From an uncultured Flavobacteriales bacterium (lineage in GTDB: Bacteria; Bacteroidota; Bacteroidia; Flavobacteriales; Crocinitomicaceae), in the NCBI GenBank assembly GCA_946482515.1, contig CAMLRS010000001.1, forward strand, positions 1 to 64,000: a stretch of 64,000 nucleotides of DNA. The letters are read 5' to 3'. The notes beneath the pieces were generated by a model. The model made no database searches, was not told the origin of the DNA, and saw nothing but the letters and a program-made list of their open reading frames with translations. Positions within the stretch are counted from its first letter, which is position 1; the number at the start of each line of letters is the position of its first letter. Below, in pieces: positions 17,428-24,597 of this stretch. Made by a program: the position numbers and the translations under genes.

Positions 17428-18162
17428 TTATTTCCCTCCGAAGACTTTTTTGAGCAGATCACTAACCTGCGCCGCGGGATCTTTCCGGATCTTGGCTTCC
17501 TGCTGACTGATCAGGAGCATCAAACCGTTGATGGCACGCGCTGTTACATAAGCTTCCAGGTCGGGATTCTGCTTCGTTACACCCGGGATGCGGTTGTAAG
17601 TCGTAGCCAGTGGTGTCCAGTAAGCTGTAACTTTTACTTTATCCATCGCCGCTTTTACGATAGGTGCGAATTTGGCGGTGAGCGGTGAAGTGGTCGTTTC
17701 GCGCAGGTAATGCGTTGCTGCCGTATCGCCGCCGTTCAGGATACCGAATGCATCGGCAACGGTCATATCGGTGATGGCATTGGCGAAAATATCATACGCT
17801 CCTTTGGCTGCTTCTTCCGCTGCGCGGTTCATGGATTGCTCGAATTCGATGACTTTTTGCTCCATTCCGAGCTTCACGAGCTTTTCGCGCATGTTCTGTG
17901 CTTCGGGTGGCCATGGAATGAAAATGAGCTGGTTTTTATAGAAACCGTCTACGATGGAAGCCGATTCGGCCGAGGTTTTCGCACCGCGCGTCAGGGCTTC
18001 TTTCAGACCTGCAACCACTTCTTCTTTGGTCAACGAGCTTTGCGTTTCGGATTTACCGGTGGCGATTTCCTTGCCTTTTTTCATTAAGTCTTTGCCCAGC
18101 TGCGCCTGTGACGTGAGCGCGATTCCTGCTACGGCAATCAGCGTGAGAATGATACGAGTCAT
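17428..18162 (-). CDS. DUF4197 domain-containing secreted protein
   Basis: This 244-residue protein has a Sec signal peptide (about 1-20, SQAQ) followed by a helical DUF4197 domain spanning nearly the entire mature part. Family features include EVVAGLKEALTRGAKTSAE near the start, DGFYKNQLIFIPWPPEAQNM, a central FANAITDMTVADAFGIL, and a late DLEAYVTARAINGLM. DUF4197 is common in the periplasm of Bacteroidetes and Proteobacteria but has no established biochemical role. It stands alone on the minus strand with a probable terminator at 17379-17408. Confidence 0.92.
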   Translation of the reverse strand: MTRIILTLIAVAGIALTSQAQLGKDLMKKGKEIATGKSETQSSLTKEEVVAGLKEALTRGAKTSAESASIVDGFYKNQLIFIPWPPEAQNMREKLVKLGMEQKVIEFEQSMNRAAEEAAKGAYDIFANAITDMTVADAFGILNGGDTAATHYLRETTTSPLTAKFAPIVKAAMDKVKVTAYWTPLATTYNRIPGVTKQNPDLEAYVTARAINGLMLLISQQEAKIRKDPAAQVSDLLKKVFGGK

Positions 18163-18482
18163 ACGATTGAATTTGTTGTTGTAAAAACGTTTTCCGGGGC
18201 AAAATAGTACCCGTTGCTGCGCTAACAGACAATTTTCATGCCAGCCTACGCTCCAAACTTACTTTAGGATTTCAAGCAAAAACGTGTTCAATTTTGAACT
18301 GGCCATAACTATACAGTAACTTCACTATAACTGCACAATAACTTCGATAACGCTTCGATGACAAAGCAACACCCGGAAACCCTGATGAATAAAGGAATAC
18401 AGAAAACCTAATATTCCGAATTTCTGCCATTTTTCCGCACTTTTTCGGGTAGCGGATTTTTTAGGTTTTCAAGAATTCGGTA
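18163..18482. other. Gene-free stretch of 320 nt
   Basis: The region contains a run of imperfect direct repeats of the word ATAACTTC/ATAACTGC (about 18305-18360). It also contains an inverted pair GAAAACCTA (18406-18414) and TAGGTTTTC (18461-18469), just after the stop of the reductase gene, which may act as its terminator. I see no coding sequence. Confidence 0.4.
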
Positions 18483-19493
18483 TCAGAATCCCTGAACACC
18501 GTTGACGGTCGTGTACTTGAGGATGTTCTTCTTGTCCGGGTAAATGCGTGCAAATGCCGATTGAACAGCCAGTGTGCCTTCGTGGAAACCACAGAGAATG
18601 AGCTTGAGCTTGTTCTCATAGGTATTCACGTCGCCGATGGCATAGATGCCCGGGATGTTGGTCGAGTAATCGAGCGTATTGACTTTGATCGCATTTTTCT
18701 CGATTTCCAGTCCCCAGTTGGCAATAGGCCCCAGTGATGGCTTCAATCCGAACAGCGGAATAAAATGATCGGTATCGCGCAGTATTTCGCCTTGTGAGCT
18801 GTGCTGGATTTTCACCTGCTTCAATACGCCATTTCCTTCCAGTCCCACGACTTCCGCTTCGGTGATCAGGCTGATCTCGCCTGCCTCGGCCATGTTGATG
18901 ACTTTCTGAACGGAATCGAGGTGTCCACGGAAGGACGCACTGCGGTGTACGAGCACGACTTCTTTGGCGATTTTCTTTTCAGCGAGGAAGATGGACCAGT
19001 CGAGCGCCGAATCTCCTCCACCGGCGATCACACAACGCTTACCGCGGTAGAATTCCGGATCCTTGATGATGTACTCGACACCTTTGTCTTCAAAATCAAC
19101 GATGTTATCGATAGGTGGCTTGCGCGGCTCGAAAACACCCAGTCCGCCGGCGATCATGACGATCGGAGCTTCGTGTTGCGTTCCTTTAACGGTGGTCACG
19201 ATGAACTTGCCATCGGCTGTTTTCTCGATGGTGTCAGCTGCCTCACCGAGGGTAAATCCCGGCTTGAACGGTGCGGCCTGTTCCATGAGGTTATCGATGA
19301 GCTCACCCGCCAGTACGGAAGGGAAGCCCGGGATGTCATAAATCGGTTTTTTGGGATAGATTTCTGCGCACTGTCCGCCCGGAATCGGCAAGGAATCAAT
19401 CAGGTGGCAACGCAGCTTCAGCAAGCCTGCTTCGAATATGGTAAATAATCCCACCGGACCAGCGCCGATGATGATAATGTCTGTCTGAATCAT
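18483..19493 (-). CDS. Ferredoxin-NADP reductase, thioredoxin-reductase-like type
   Basis: This 336-residue flavoprotein has an N-terminal FAD motif GAGPVGL (about 10-16), the GGQCAEIYP segment, and a second nucleotide motif AGGGDSALDW (about 156-165) for NADPH. A C-terminal GDVNTYENKLKLILCGFHEG binds the flavin. It lacks the redox-active CxxC of thioredoxin reductase and matches the type-2 ferredoxin/flavodoxin-NADP reductases (YumC/CTZ type). It moves electrons between NADPH and ferredoxin or flavodoxin in the cytoplasm. A perfect TAnnTTTG element lies at 19512-19519. It is a single-gene unit. No ferredoxin gene is nearby. Confidence 0.92.
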   Translation of the reverse strand: MIQTDIIIIGAGPVGLFTIFEAGLLKLRCHLIDSLPIPGGQCAEIYPKKPIYDIPGFPSVLAGELIDNLMEQAAPFKPGFTLGEAADTIEKTADGKFIVTTVKGTQHEAPIVMIAGGLGVFEPRKPPIDNIVDFEDKGVEYIIKDPEFYRGKRCVIAGGGDSALDWSIFLAEKKIAKEVVLVHRSASFRGHLDSVQKVINMAEAGEISLITEAEVVGLEGNGVLKQVKIQHSSQGEILRDTDHFIPLFGLKPSLGPIANWGLEIEKNAIKVNTLDYSTNIPGIYAIGDVNTYENKLKLILCGFHEGTLAVQSAFARIYPDKKNILKYTTVNGVQGF

Positions 19494-19511
19494 GTTGTAC
19501 TAAAAGTCCCG

Positions 19512-19519
19512 CAAAGATA
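19512..19519 (-). promoter_or_regulatory. -7 promoter element of the ferredoxin-NADP reductase gene
   Basis: The minus strand reads TATCTTTG, a perfect match to TAnnTTTG, 18 nt before the start codon. Confidence 0.6.
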
Positions 19520-19566
19520 ACGATTCCGAGAGGAACGTGAAATCGCTTTTTTCTGGTAAATGTTGG

Positions 19567-19688
19567 GTTGGTGAGTTTATGAGTTAACGGGTTGATGAGT
19601 TATGAGTTGAAGAGTTAGTGAGTTGAAGAGTTCATGAATTAGAAACAACCAACTCTGAACTCATAAACTCTTCAACTCACCAACTATC
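19567..19688. repeat. GAGTTGAAGAGTT inverted repeat
   Basis: Several copies of GAGTT(A/G)A-type words (19571-19635) are followed by their complements AACTCTTCAACTCA (19645-19685), giving a long imperfect hairpin between divergent genes. Confidence 0.65.
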
Positions 19689-19691
19689 ACC

Positions 19692-19699
19692 TATCTTTG
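19692..19699 (+). promoter_or_regulatory. -7 promoter element of the LuxE-like gene
   Basis: TATCTTTG matches TAnnTTTG exactly and ends 4 nt before the ATG at 19704, so the mRNA is predicted to be leaderless or nearly so. Confidence 0.6.
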
Positions 19700-19703
19700 T
19701 GGC

Positions 19704-20678
19704 ATGGAAGAACTCATCGAACGGATCTTTTCCATTGACAGCGAGGCGGCGTTTGAAGCCTGCGCGCTGGATGTTTTCCGCTACCAGGTGGAGCATGTGC
19801 CCGTGTACCGTCAGTTTGCCACACTTTTGGGGAAAACGGAAATCGGGCACAGCAGCGAAATTCCGTTCCTGCCGATCTCGTTTTTCAAAACCCACAAGGT
19901 GATTTCTTCGGAATGCGTTCCGCAGCTCATTTTTAAAAGCAGCGGTACGACGGGTATGGAGCGCAGCAAACATTTCGTTGCCGACGCCGATATGTACGAG
20001 CGCTCATTTACGGAAACCTATAAGCGCTTTATCGGCGATCCACGACAACAGGTCATTCTTGCATTGCTACCGAATTACGTGGAACAGGGCGAATCGAGCC
20101 TGGTGTATATGGTCGATGCGCTGATCAAACAAACCGGTCATTCGCTTTCGGGGTTTTACCTTGACGAAAGCGACGCACTTCCCGAAATGCTTGCCAAAAT
20201 CCGGGCTACGGGCAGGAAAATCGTCTTGTTCGGCGTCAGCTATGCCCTGCTCGACCTGGCGGAACGAAACATCGATCTGTCGGATGTGCTGGTAATCGAA
20301 ACCGGTGGTATGAAAGGCCGGCGAAAAGAGCTGACTAAGGACGAGCTTCACCGTACCCTGAACGAAGGCTTCGGCACACAATATATTGCTTCCGAATACG
20401 GCATGTGCGAATTGCTTTCGCAGGCCTACAGCGATAAAAACGGTTTGTTTACGCTCCCGGCATGGATGCAGTTCCGGCTGCGACAGGTCAACGATCCGTT
20501 TGCTCCGGCAATAGCTGGTAAAACCGGCGGTGTCGACATCATCGACCTGGCGAACCTGTTTTCGTGCTCGTTCATTTCCACTCAGGACCTCGGTCGTTCA
20601 GTCGACGGGCAGCTTCAGCTCATGGGGCGTTTCGATCATGCGGATATAAGGGGGTGTAATTTATTAGTGAATAGTTAA
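19704..20678 (+). CDS. LuxE/PaaK-like acyl-adenylating protein
   Basis: This 324-residue protein belongs to the acyl-protein synthetase (LuxE) branch of the adenylate-forming family. LPISFFKTHKV and the phosphate loop FKSSGTTGMERSKHFV (about 73-88) are typical, as are ETGGMKGRRKELTKDEL and a late IASEYGMCELLSQAY. LuxE activates fatty acids as acyl-AMP. In non-luminous Bacteroidetes the substrate is unknown, and LuxE-like proteins can sit in lipid or polysaccharide pathways. No LuxC or luciferase gene is adjacent. The last residues LLVNS and the stop lie in an intergenic repeat (20664-20727), so the native C-terminus may have differed. The mRNA is probably leaderless. Confidence 0.85.
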   Translation: MEELIERIFSIDSEAAFEACALDVFRYQVEHVPVYRQFATLLGKTEIGHSSEIPFLPISFFKTHKVISSECVPQLIFKSSGTTGMERSKHFVADADMYERSFTETYKRFIGDPRQQVILALLPNYVEQGESSLVYMVDALIKQTGHSLSGFYLDESDALPEMLAKIRATGRKIVLFGVSYALLDLAERNIDLSDVLVIETGGMKGRRKELTKDELHRTLNEGFGTQYIASEYGMCELLSQAYSDKNGLFTLPAWMQFRLRQVNDPFAPAIAGKTGGVDIIDLANLFSCSFISTQDLGRSVDGQLQLMGRFDHADIRGCNLLVNS

Positions 20679-20727
20679 CAGTTAGCAGATGTTTCCATAA
20701 ACTGTTCACTGTTAACTATTCACTATT
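20664..20727. repeat. 17-bp perfect inverted repeat at the end of the LuxE-like gene
   Basis: Positions 20666-20682 are perfectly complementary to 20708-20724 around a 25-nt loop. The left arm supplies the final codons and TAA of the LuxE-like gene. It may act as a processing or stability hairpin. Confidence 0.75.
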
Positions 20728-20767
20728 CCCTCTATAATACGTACTTTGGTCTATCCGATTACAACAG

Positions 20768-21172
20768 ATGGGATTTAAGAAAATGACAACCGGATTGGTA
20801 ATTACCCTCCTGCTGATAGGCCTCGTTGCAGGCATGCTCAGCGGATTTGTGGGCGTTGGCGGTGGTGTGATCATCGTTCCGGCGCTCGTGTATATTCTCG
20901 GGCTAACGCAACACCAGGCGCAGGGAACTTCTTTGCTCATCATGCTGCCCCCGGTCGGGATTTTAGCCGTCATGAATTATTACAAAGCCGGGAACATCAA
21001 CTGGATGTATGGCCTCATTATCGCCACGGCTTTTATTCTTGGCGGCTATTTCGGATCGAAACTTTCATTGAAATTATCGCCGGGTCTCGTTAAATTGAGC
21101 TTCGGTATCCTGATGGCCTATGTTTCCATCATGATGATCTGGTCGGGCTACAATCTTTACCGCAATGAATAA
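20768..21172 (+). CDS. Half-size TauE/SafE-family membrane protein
   Basis: This 134-residue protein has four predicted helices and one TauE/SafE repeat: GMLSGFVGVGGGVIIVPALV followed by GTSLLIMLPPVGILAVMNYYKAGNINW and a C-terminal GGYFGSKLSLKLS. Full TauE transporters (about 250 residues) contain two such repeats and export sulfite or other small anions. A half-size form implies a dimer. Such halves are found in other Bacteroidetes, so it is probably intact rather than truncated. Its stop overlaps the next start by 8 nt, so it is translationally coupled to the M20 peptidase. Confidence 0.85.
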   Translation: MGFKKMTTGLVITLLLIGLVAGMLSGFVGVGGGVIIVPALVYILGLTQHQAQGTSLLIMLPPVGILAVMNYYKAGNINWMYGLIIATAFILGGYFGSKLSLKLSPGLVKLSFGILMAYVSIMMIWSGYNLYRNE

Positions 21173-22352
21173 CCAACTCCATACACGCATCGCCGAACGG
21201 GCCGCAAGCCTGTTTGAAAAGGTGAAAGCTTACCGCGAGCACATGCACCGTTTCCCGGAGCTTTCCTACCAGGAATACGATACGTCAGCATTCGTCAAGG
21301 AACAGCTGCAACAACTGGGCATTCCGTTCGAATCGAAAGCTGACACCGGTATTACGGCGGTTATTTCAGGAAGCAATCACACGAAGGGTCAAGCTTGTTT
21401 CGGGCTTCGCTCCGAGCTGGATGCATTGCCGATCCGCGAGCAAAACGACGTTCCTTACAAATCGCAGCGCGACGGCATTATGCATGCCTGCGGACACGAC
21501 GTTCATACAGCCATTCTGCTGGGAACAGCCGAAATCCTGAACGAGCTCCGCGACGAGCTGCCACAGCCTGTGAAGCTGTTTTTCCAACCCGGCGAAGAGA
21601 AAAATCCCGGCGGGGCTTCCATCATGGTAGCCGATGGCGCTTTGCAGAATCCGCGCGTGGAGAAAATCGCAGCGCTGCATGTATTCCCGGAAATGCCAAC
21701 CGGGAAGCTGGGTTTCAAGACCGGGCTGTACATGGCTTCCTGCGATGAAATTTACATTACCATCAACGGCAAGGGCGGACACGGCGCCACACCTCATCAG
21801 ACCATCGATCCGATCATCATCGGGGCGGAATTGCTGCTCAGCCTGCAACAGATCGTGAGCCGGAATTGTGATCCGAAAATCCCCTGCGTCTTGTCGTTCG
21901 GACATTTCGAAGCGCTGGGTGCCACCAACGTGATCCCGTCGACTGCTCACCTGAAAGGCACGTTCCGTACAATGGATGAAGACTGGCGTGAAAAAGCACT
22001 GAAGCTGATCGAAACACAGGTCGAACACATCACTGCCATGCACGGCGCTACTGCCGACCTGGAAATCTCGCGCGGTTATCCTTACCTCGAAAACGATCCG
22101 GAGCTGACAACTGCCGTACGCACCATCGCTGAAGAACACTTCGGAGCCGAAAATATTGAAACATTGCCCATCCGCCTCACATCGGAAGATTTCTCCTATT
22201 ATGCGCAGGAAATCCCGGCGTGTTTTTTCCGCCTTGGCGTGCGCAACGAAGCCCGCGGAATCGTACACGGCGTACATCATCCGTTGTTCGATATCGACGA
22301 AAAAGCATTGATCACAGGTATGCGCGCAATGGCTTTGGCACCGTTTTCGTAA
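21165..22352 (+). CDS. M20-family amidohydrolase/carboxypeptidase
   Basis: This 395-residue enzyme resembles N-acyl-L-amino-acid amidohydrolases and hippurate hydrolases (IAA-amido type), which cleave N-acyl amino acids in the cytoplasm. The metal site motif HACGHDVHTAILLG lies at about 104-117 with FQPGEEKNPGGA and HVFPEMPTGKLGFK following. SEDFSYYAQEIPACFFRLG and a late VHHPLFDIDEKAL complete the metal site. The dimerisation insert contains GKGGHGATPHQTIDP. It overlaps the TauE-like gene by 8 nt and is followed after 10 nt by the DUF4230 pair, so all four may be one operon. The substrate is unknown. Confidence 0.93.
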   Translation: MNNQLHTRIAERAASLFEKVKAYREHMHRFPELSYQEYDTSAFVKEQLQQLGIPFESKADTGITAVISGSNHTKGQACFGLRSELDALPIREQNDVPYKSQRDGIMHACGHDVHTAILLGTAEILNELRDELPQPVKLFFQPGEEKNPGGASIMVADGALQNPRVEKIAALHVFPEMPTGKLGFKTGLYMASCDEIYITINGKGGHGATPHQTIDPIIIGAELLLSLQQIVSRNCDPKIPCVLSFGHFEALGATNVIPSTAHLKGTFRTMDEDWREKALKLIETQVEHITAMHGATADLEISRGYPYLENDPELTTAVRTIAEEHFGAENIETLPIRLTSEDFSYYAQEIPACFFRLGVRNEARGIVHGVHHPLFDIDEKALITGMRAMALAPFS

Positions 22353-22362
22353 CTTCAGCTCT

Positions 22363-22935
22363 ATGAAACTGCAACACCTGTTTTTCTTTTGCGCTTTTCT
22401 GCTGACGGCCTGCGGAGACGATCCGGCTATCAAGGAAAGTGAAGTCTACGATATCCGTACCATCGGCATTTTGTCTACGACCGAATACACCGTAGGAAAA
22501 GTCGTGAAGCTTTCCGACGAAGGCGAATGGTACAAATGGGGCGATCGCCGTATCCTGATGAGCTGCAAGGCGCGGATCAAAGCGGGCATCGACCTCAGCA
22601 AGCTCAAAGACAAGGATATCAAAGCCGACGGCTCACGCATCGAAATCACATTGCCTGCACCCGAAATCGTTTCGTTTGAAATGGACCCAAACCAAACCAA
22701 AACCGAAATGACCGACGTGAGCGGCATGCGCTGGAATTTCACGCAGGTTGAAAAAAACCACATCATGCAGCTGGGCGAAAAAGCCATACGGGAAGACCTC
22801 GACCAGCTCAACATTTTACAGGATGCCGAAAACAATGCGAAGGCTTTCCTGAACGACTTTTACTCACAACTCGGATTCGAAGAAATCATTATCCATGGTA
22901 CGAACAAAACTGCAGGAAGTCCTCACGCTGATTAA
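22363..22935 (+). CDS. DUF4230 lipoprotein, first of a tandem pair
   Basis: The 190-residue product has a lipoprotein signal (lipobox LTAC, Cys17) and a DUF4230 domain. Typical strands are IGILSTTEYTVGKVV, RILMSCKARIKAGIDL and a helical C-terminus with GEKAIREDLDQLNILQDAENNAK. DUF4230 proteins are widespread in Bacteroidetes and Firmicutes and of unknown function, often predicted at the membrane. The gene overlaps the next DUF4230 gene by 41 nt in a different frame, so translation is coupled. Together they may form a lipoprotein plus membrane-anchored partner complex. Confidence 0.85.
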   Translation: MKLQHLFFFCAFLLTACGDDPAIKESEVYDIRTIGILSTTEYTVGKVVKLSDEGEWYKWGDRRILMSCKARIKAGIDLSKLKDKDIKADGSRIEITLPAPEIVSFEMDPNQTKTEMTDVSGMRWNFTQVEKNHIMQLGEKAIREDLDQLNILQDAENNAKAFLNDFYSQLGFEEIIIHGTNKTAGSPHAD

Positions 22936-23551
22936 GCGCCTTGCCATTCTTGCCGGCCTGGTGGTGGCTGTGCTGCTGATCTGGAAATGGTGTTCCGGCC
23001 CGGGAGAAGAAGACGATTTTGTGATCGACGATACGCCGCTTCGTGTGGAACAAATCCGGAAGATCATTGAGCTGAATACGGTCAAATTCCGCGATGAGGT
23101 GGTAGTTGACACGGTAGAATATTACAAATCTTCGAGCGAAAAGCTGTCGGGTATTTACGAAAAGCTCCAGGATCCGAACCAGATCAAGCACGGTCTTTCA
23201 GGCAGCAATATCAAGCGCCGTCTCACGCTTATTATGAAGGGCGAGCTGCTGTATGGCGTGGATTTGAAAAAGAAGAAGTTCGCCATTACTTCCGATGAAA
23301 AACAGGTGACGGTGAAGCTGCCGAAGCCCAGCTTGCTAAGCATCAGCCTGACGCCGGAAAAGACAGAGGTATTTGTGGAAAACGGCACATGGCAGGATTA
23401 TGAACGACAAAAACTGCAGCAAAAAGCGAAAGCGAAAATGATCGCTTCGGGCGAACGGCTCCGTTTGGCTGAACGCGCCAAAGAACCACTCGAGCGCTTG
23501 CTTCGCCAGCTGATTATCACCGACAAGCCTATTGTTTTCCGTTACGAGTGA
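22895..23551 (+). CDS. DUF4230 membrane-anchored protein, second of the pair
   Basis: The 218-residue product has one N-terminal transmembrane helix (about 15-32) rather than a lipobox, then a DUF4230-like domain with strands around KRRLTLIMKGELLYGVDLKKKKF and a helical tail QKAKAKMIASGERLRLAERAKEPLERLL. It is clearly paralogous to the gene before it in layout though not closely in sequence. Its start codon lies 41 nt inside that gene. Membrane anchoring here versus lipidation in its neighbour suggests the two halves sit on the same face of different attachments. Function is unknown. Confidence 0.8.
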   Translation: MVRTKLQEVLTLIKRLAILAGLVVAVLLIWKWCSGPGEEDDFVIDDTPLRVEQIRKIIELNTVKFRDEVVVDTVEYYKSSSEKLSGIYEKLQDPNQIKHGLSGSNIKRRLTLIMKGELLYGVDLKKKKFAITSDEKQVTVKLPKPSLLSISLTPEKTEVFVENGTWQDYERQKLQQKAKAKMIASGERLRLAERAKEPLERLLRQLIITDKPIVFRYE

Positions 23552-23905
23552 CTTCAAATCCGACGCAGCTCATCGTGACGTGCGGGGCCCGGCTTTCCCA
23601 CGAATACACGAATTCAGCATATTGCCCGATTAAAACGAATTAACACTAGTTGTCAGCACGCTGACAACATGAGGGCAGTTGTTTGGACGTGCTGTGTTGT
23701 AGTTTCCCGCGGATTAGCGAATTTGCACGAAATACATAGGTTTTTTCGAACGTTTATTACCCCCAAAAATATTCGCGTTGATTCGCTAATTCGCGGAGCA
23801 AAAACGGGATTGCTAGTTTCAACCCAAAAGGTTAAAGAAGGTTAAGAAAATTGGCTCAATATCCGATTTATCCGGTTTTTTGCGGAACACACTTTTACCC
23901 GGCTT
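23552..23905. repeat. Composite hairpin repeats with GTTGTCAGC palindrome, copy 2
   Basis: The 354-nt gap has no gene. CCCACGAATACAC at 23597-23609 and a 9-bp palindrome (arms 23649-23657 and 23660-23668) repeat the element at 17233-17353. A second hairpin pairs GCGGATTAGCGAATT (23709-23723) with AATTCGC around 23780-23796. Confidence 0.65.
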
Positions 23906-24349
23906 ATGAAAACGATTCTGCTTTTCATCGCCTTACCTGTATCCACCCTCTTGATCATCTCGTGTTCAAAGGAAATCCGGAACACGAATAAAATCCATGG
24001 AACCTGGAATGTCACCTCATTACAGCAATACGATGCCGGCGGAGACCAGACTTTGTCGGCTCAGCCGGACGGCGTGATGCAGTTCAACAAATGTGATGTC
24101 ATCGATGACGATTACCGGGCTTTCCGTCAGCAATACACCTATTCGGGACACACCGGAACGGTGACCCTGAACGAAACAGGTTCTTACCGATTCGAACAGG
24201 ACGGAGCTGTGCTGGTAGTACGCATTCCGAGCGGTGGTGACCATGAGCATATTCGTTACAACGTCACGACCCTCGAGCGCAAAAAAGCGGTTCTGGAACG
24301 ACAACACGAGGACAACAGCAAAACAATCATCACGCTGAACGAGCGCTGA
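23906..24349 (+). CDS. Small lipoprotein, lipocalin-like
   Basis: This 147-residue protein has a lipoprotein signal (lipobox IISC, Cys20) and a mature part of alternating strands starting IHGTWNVTSLQQYD, which is the typical opening of lipocalin-like (DUF5004/lipocalin_4) lipoproteins in Bacteroidetes. Later strands such as GSYRFEQDGAVLVVRI and a terminal KTIITLNER fit a small barrel. Ligand unknown. A clean terminator follows at 24420-24452, separating it from the convergent DUF2235 gene. Confidence 0.7.
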   Translation: MKTILLFIALPVSTLLIISCSKEIRNTNKIHGTWNVTSLQQYDAGGDQTLSAQPDGVMQFNKCDVIDDDYRAFRQQYTYSGHTGTVTLNETGSYRFEQDGAVLVVRIPSGGDHEHIRYNVTTLERKKAVLERQHEDNSKTIITLNER

Positions 24350-24419
24350 TGTACGATAATTGGACGGGATAGCAGGACGCCGGCAATCGCGATTAGCATA
24401 GTCCGCATCCTCGTTCACC

Positions 24420-24452
24420 ACAAGCCGCGGTAGTTACTGCGGCTTTTTTTTC
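24420..24452 (+). terminator. Intrinsic terminator
   Basis: AAGCCGC (24422-24428) pairs with GCGGCTT (24439-24445) and eight T follow. It ends the small lipoprotein gene and abuts the repeat beginning at 24451. Confidence 0.85.
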
Positions 24453-24596
24453 ACCACAAAGGAGCCAAGAACATCATAAACCATACTGCTTAAGAAAGCA
24501 AAGGGCTTCTCATTCTTGGTATCCCGATATAACTACGATTGCCTTTGCTCTCTTAACAAACACAGAAAGAAAACAATCTTTGCTCCTTTGTGGTGA
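24451..24596. repeat. CACCACAAAGGAGC repeat, inverted pair, copy 2
   Basis: The left arm starts at 24451 and the right arm CTTTGCTCCTTTGTGGTG at 24578-24595, with an inner pair GAAAGCAAAGGG and CCTTTGCTCTCTT. It occupies the full space between the convergent genes and ends 2 nt before the DUF2235 stop. Confidence 0.75.
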
Positions 24597-24597
24597 A

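Noticed and set aside
18483..19493. Thioredoxin reductase as the identity of the flavoprotein.
   Set aside because: The redox-active CxxC is absent and the GGQCAEIYP segment fits ferredoxin-NADP reductase instead.
20768..21172. Truncated TauE pseudogene.
   Set aside because: The frame is intact, coupled to the next gene, and half-size versions are known in the phylum.
21366..22433. A 355-codon minus-strand frame opposite the M20 gene.
   Set aside because: It lies opposite a well-supported enzyme with full metal-site motifs; no independent evidence of coding.
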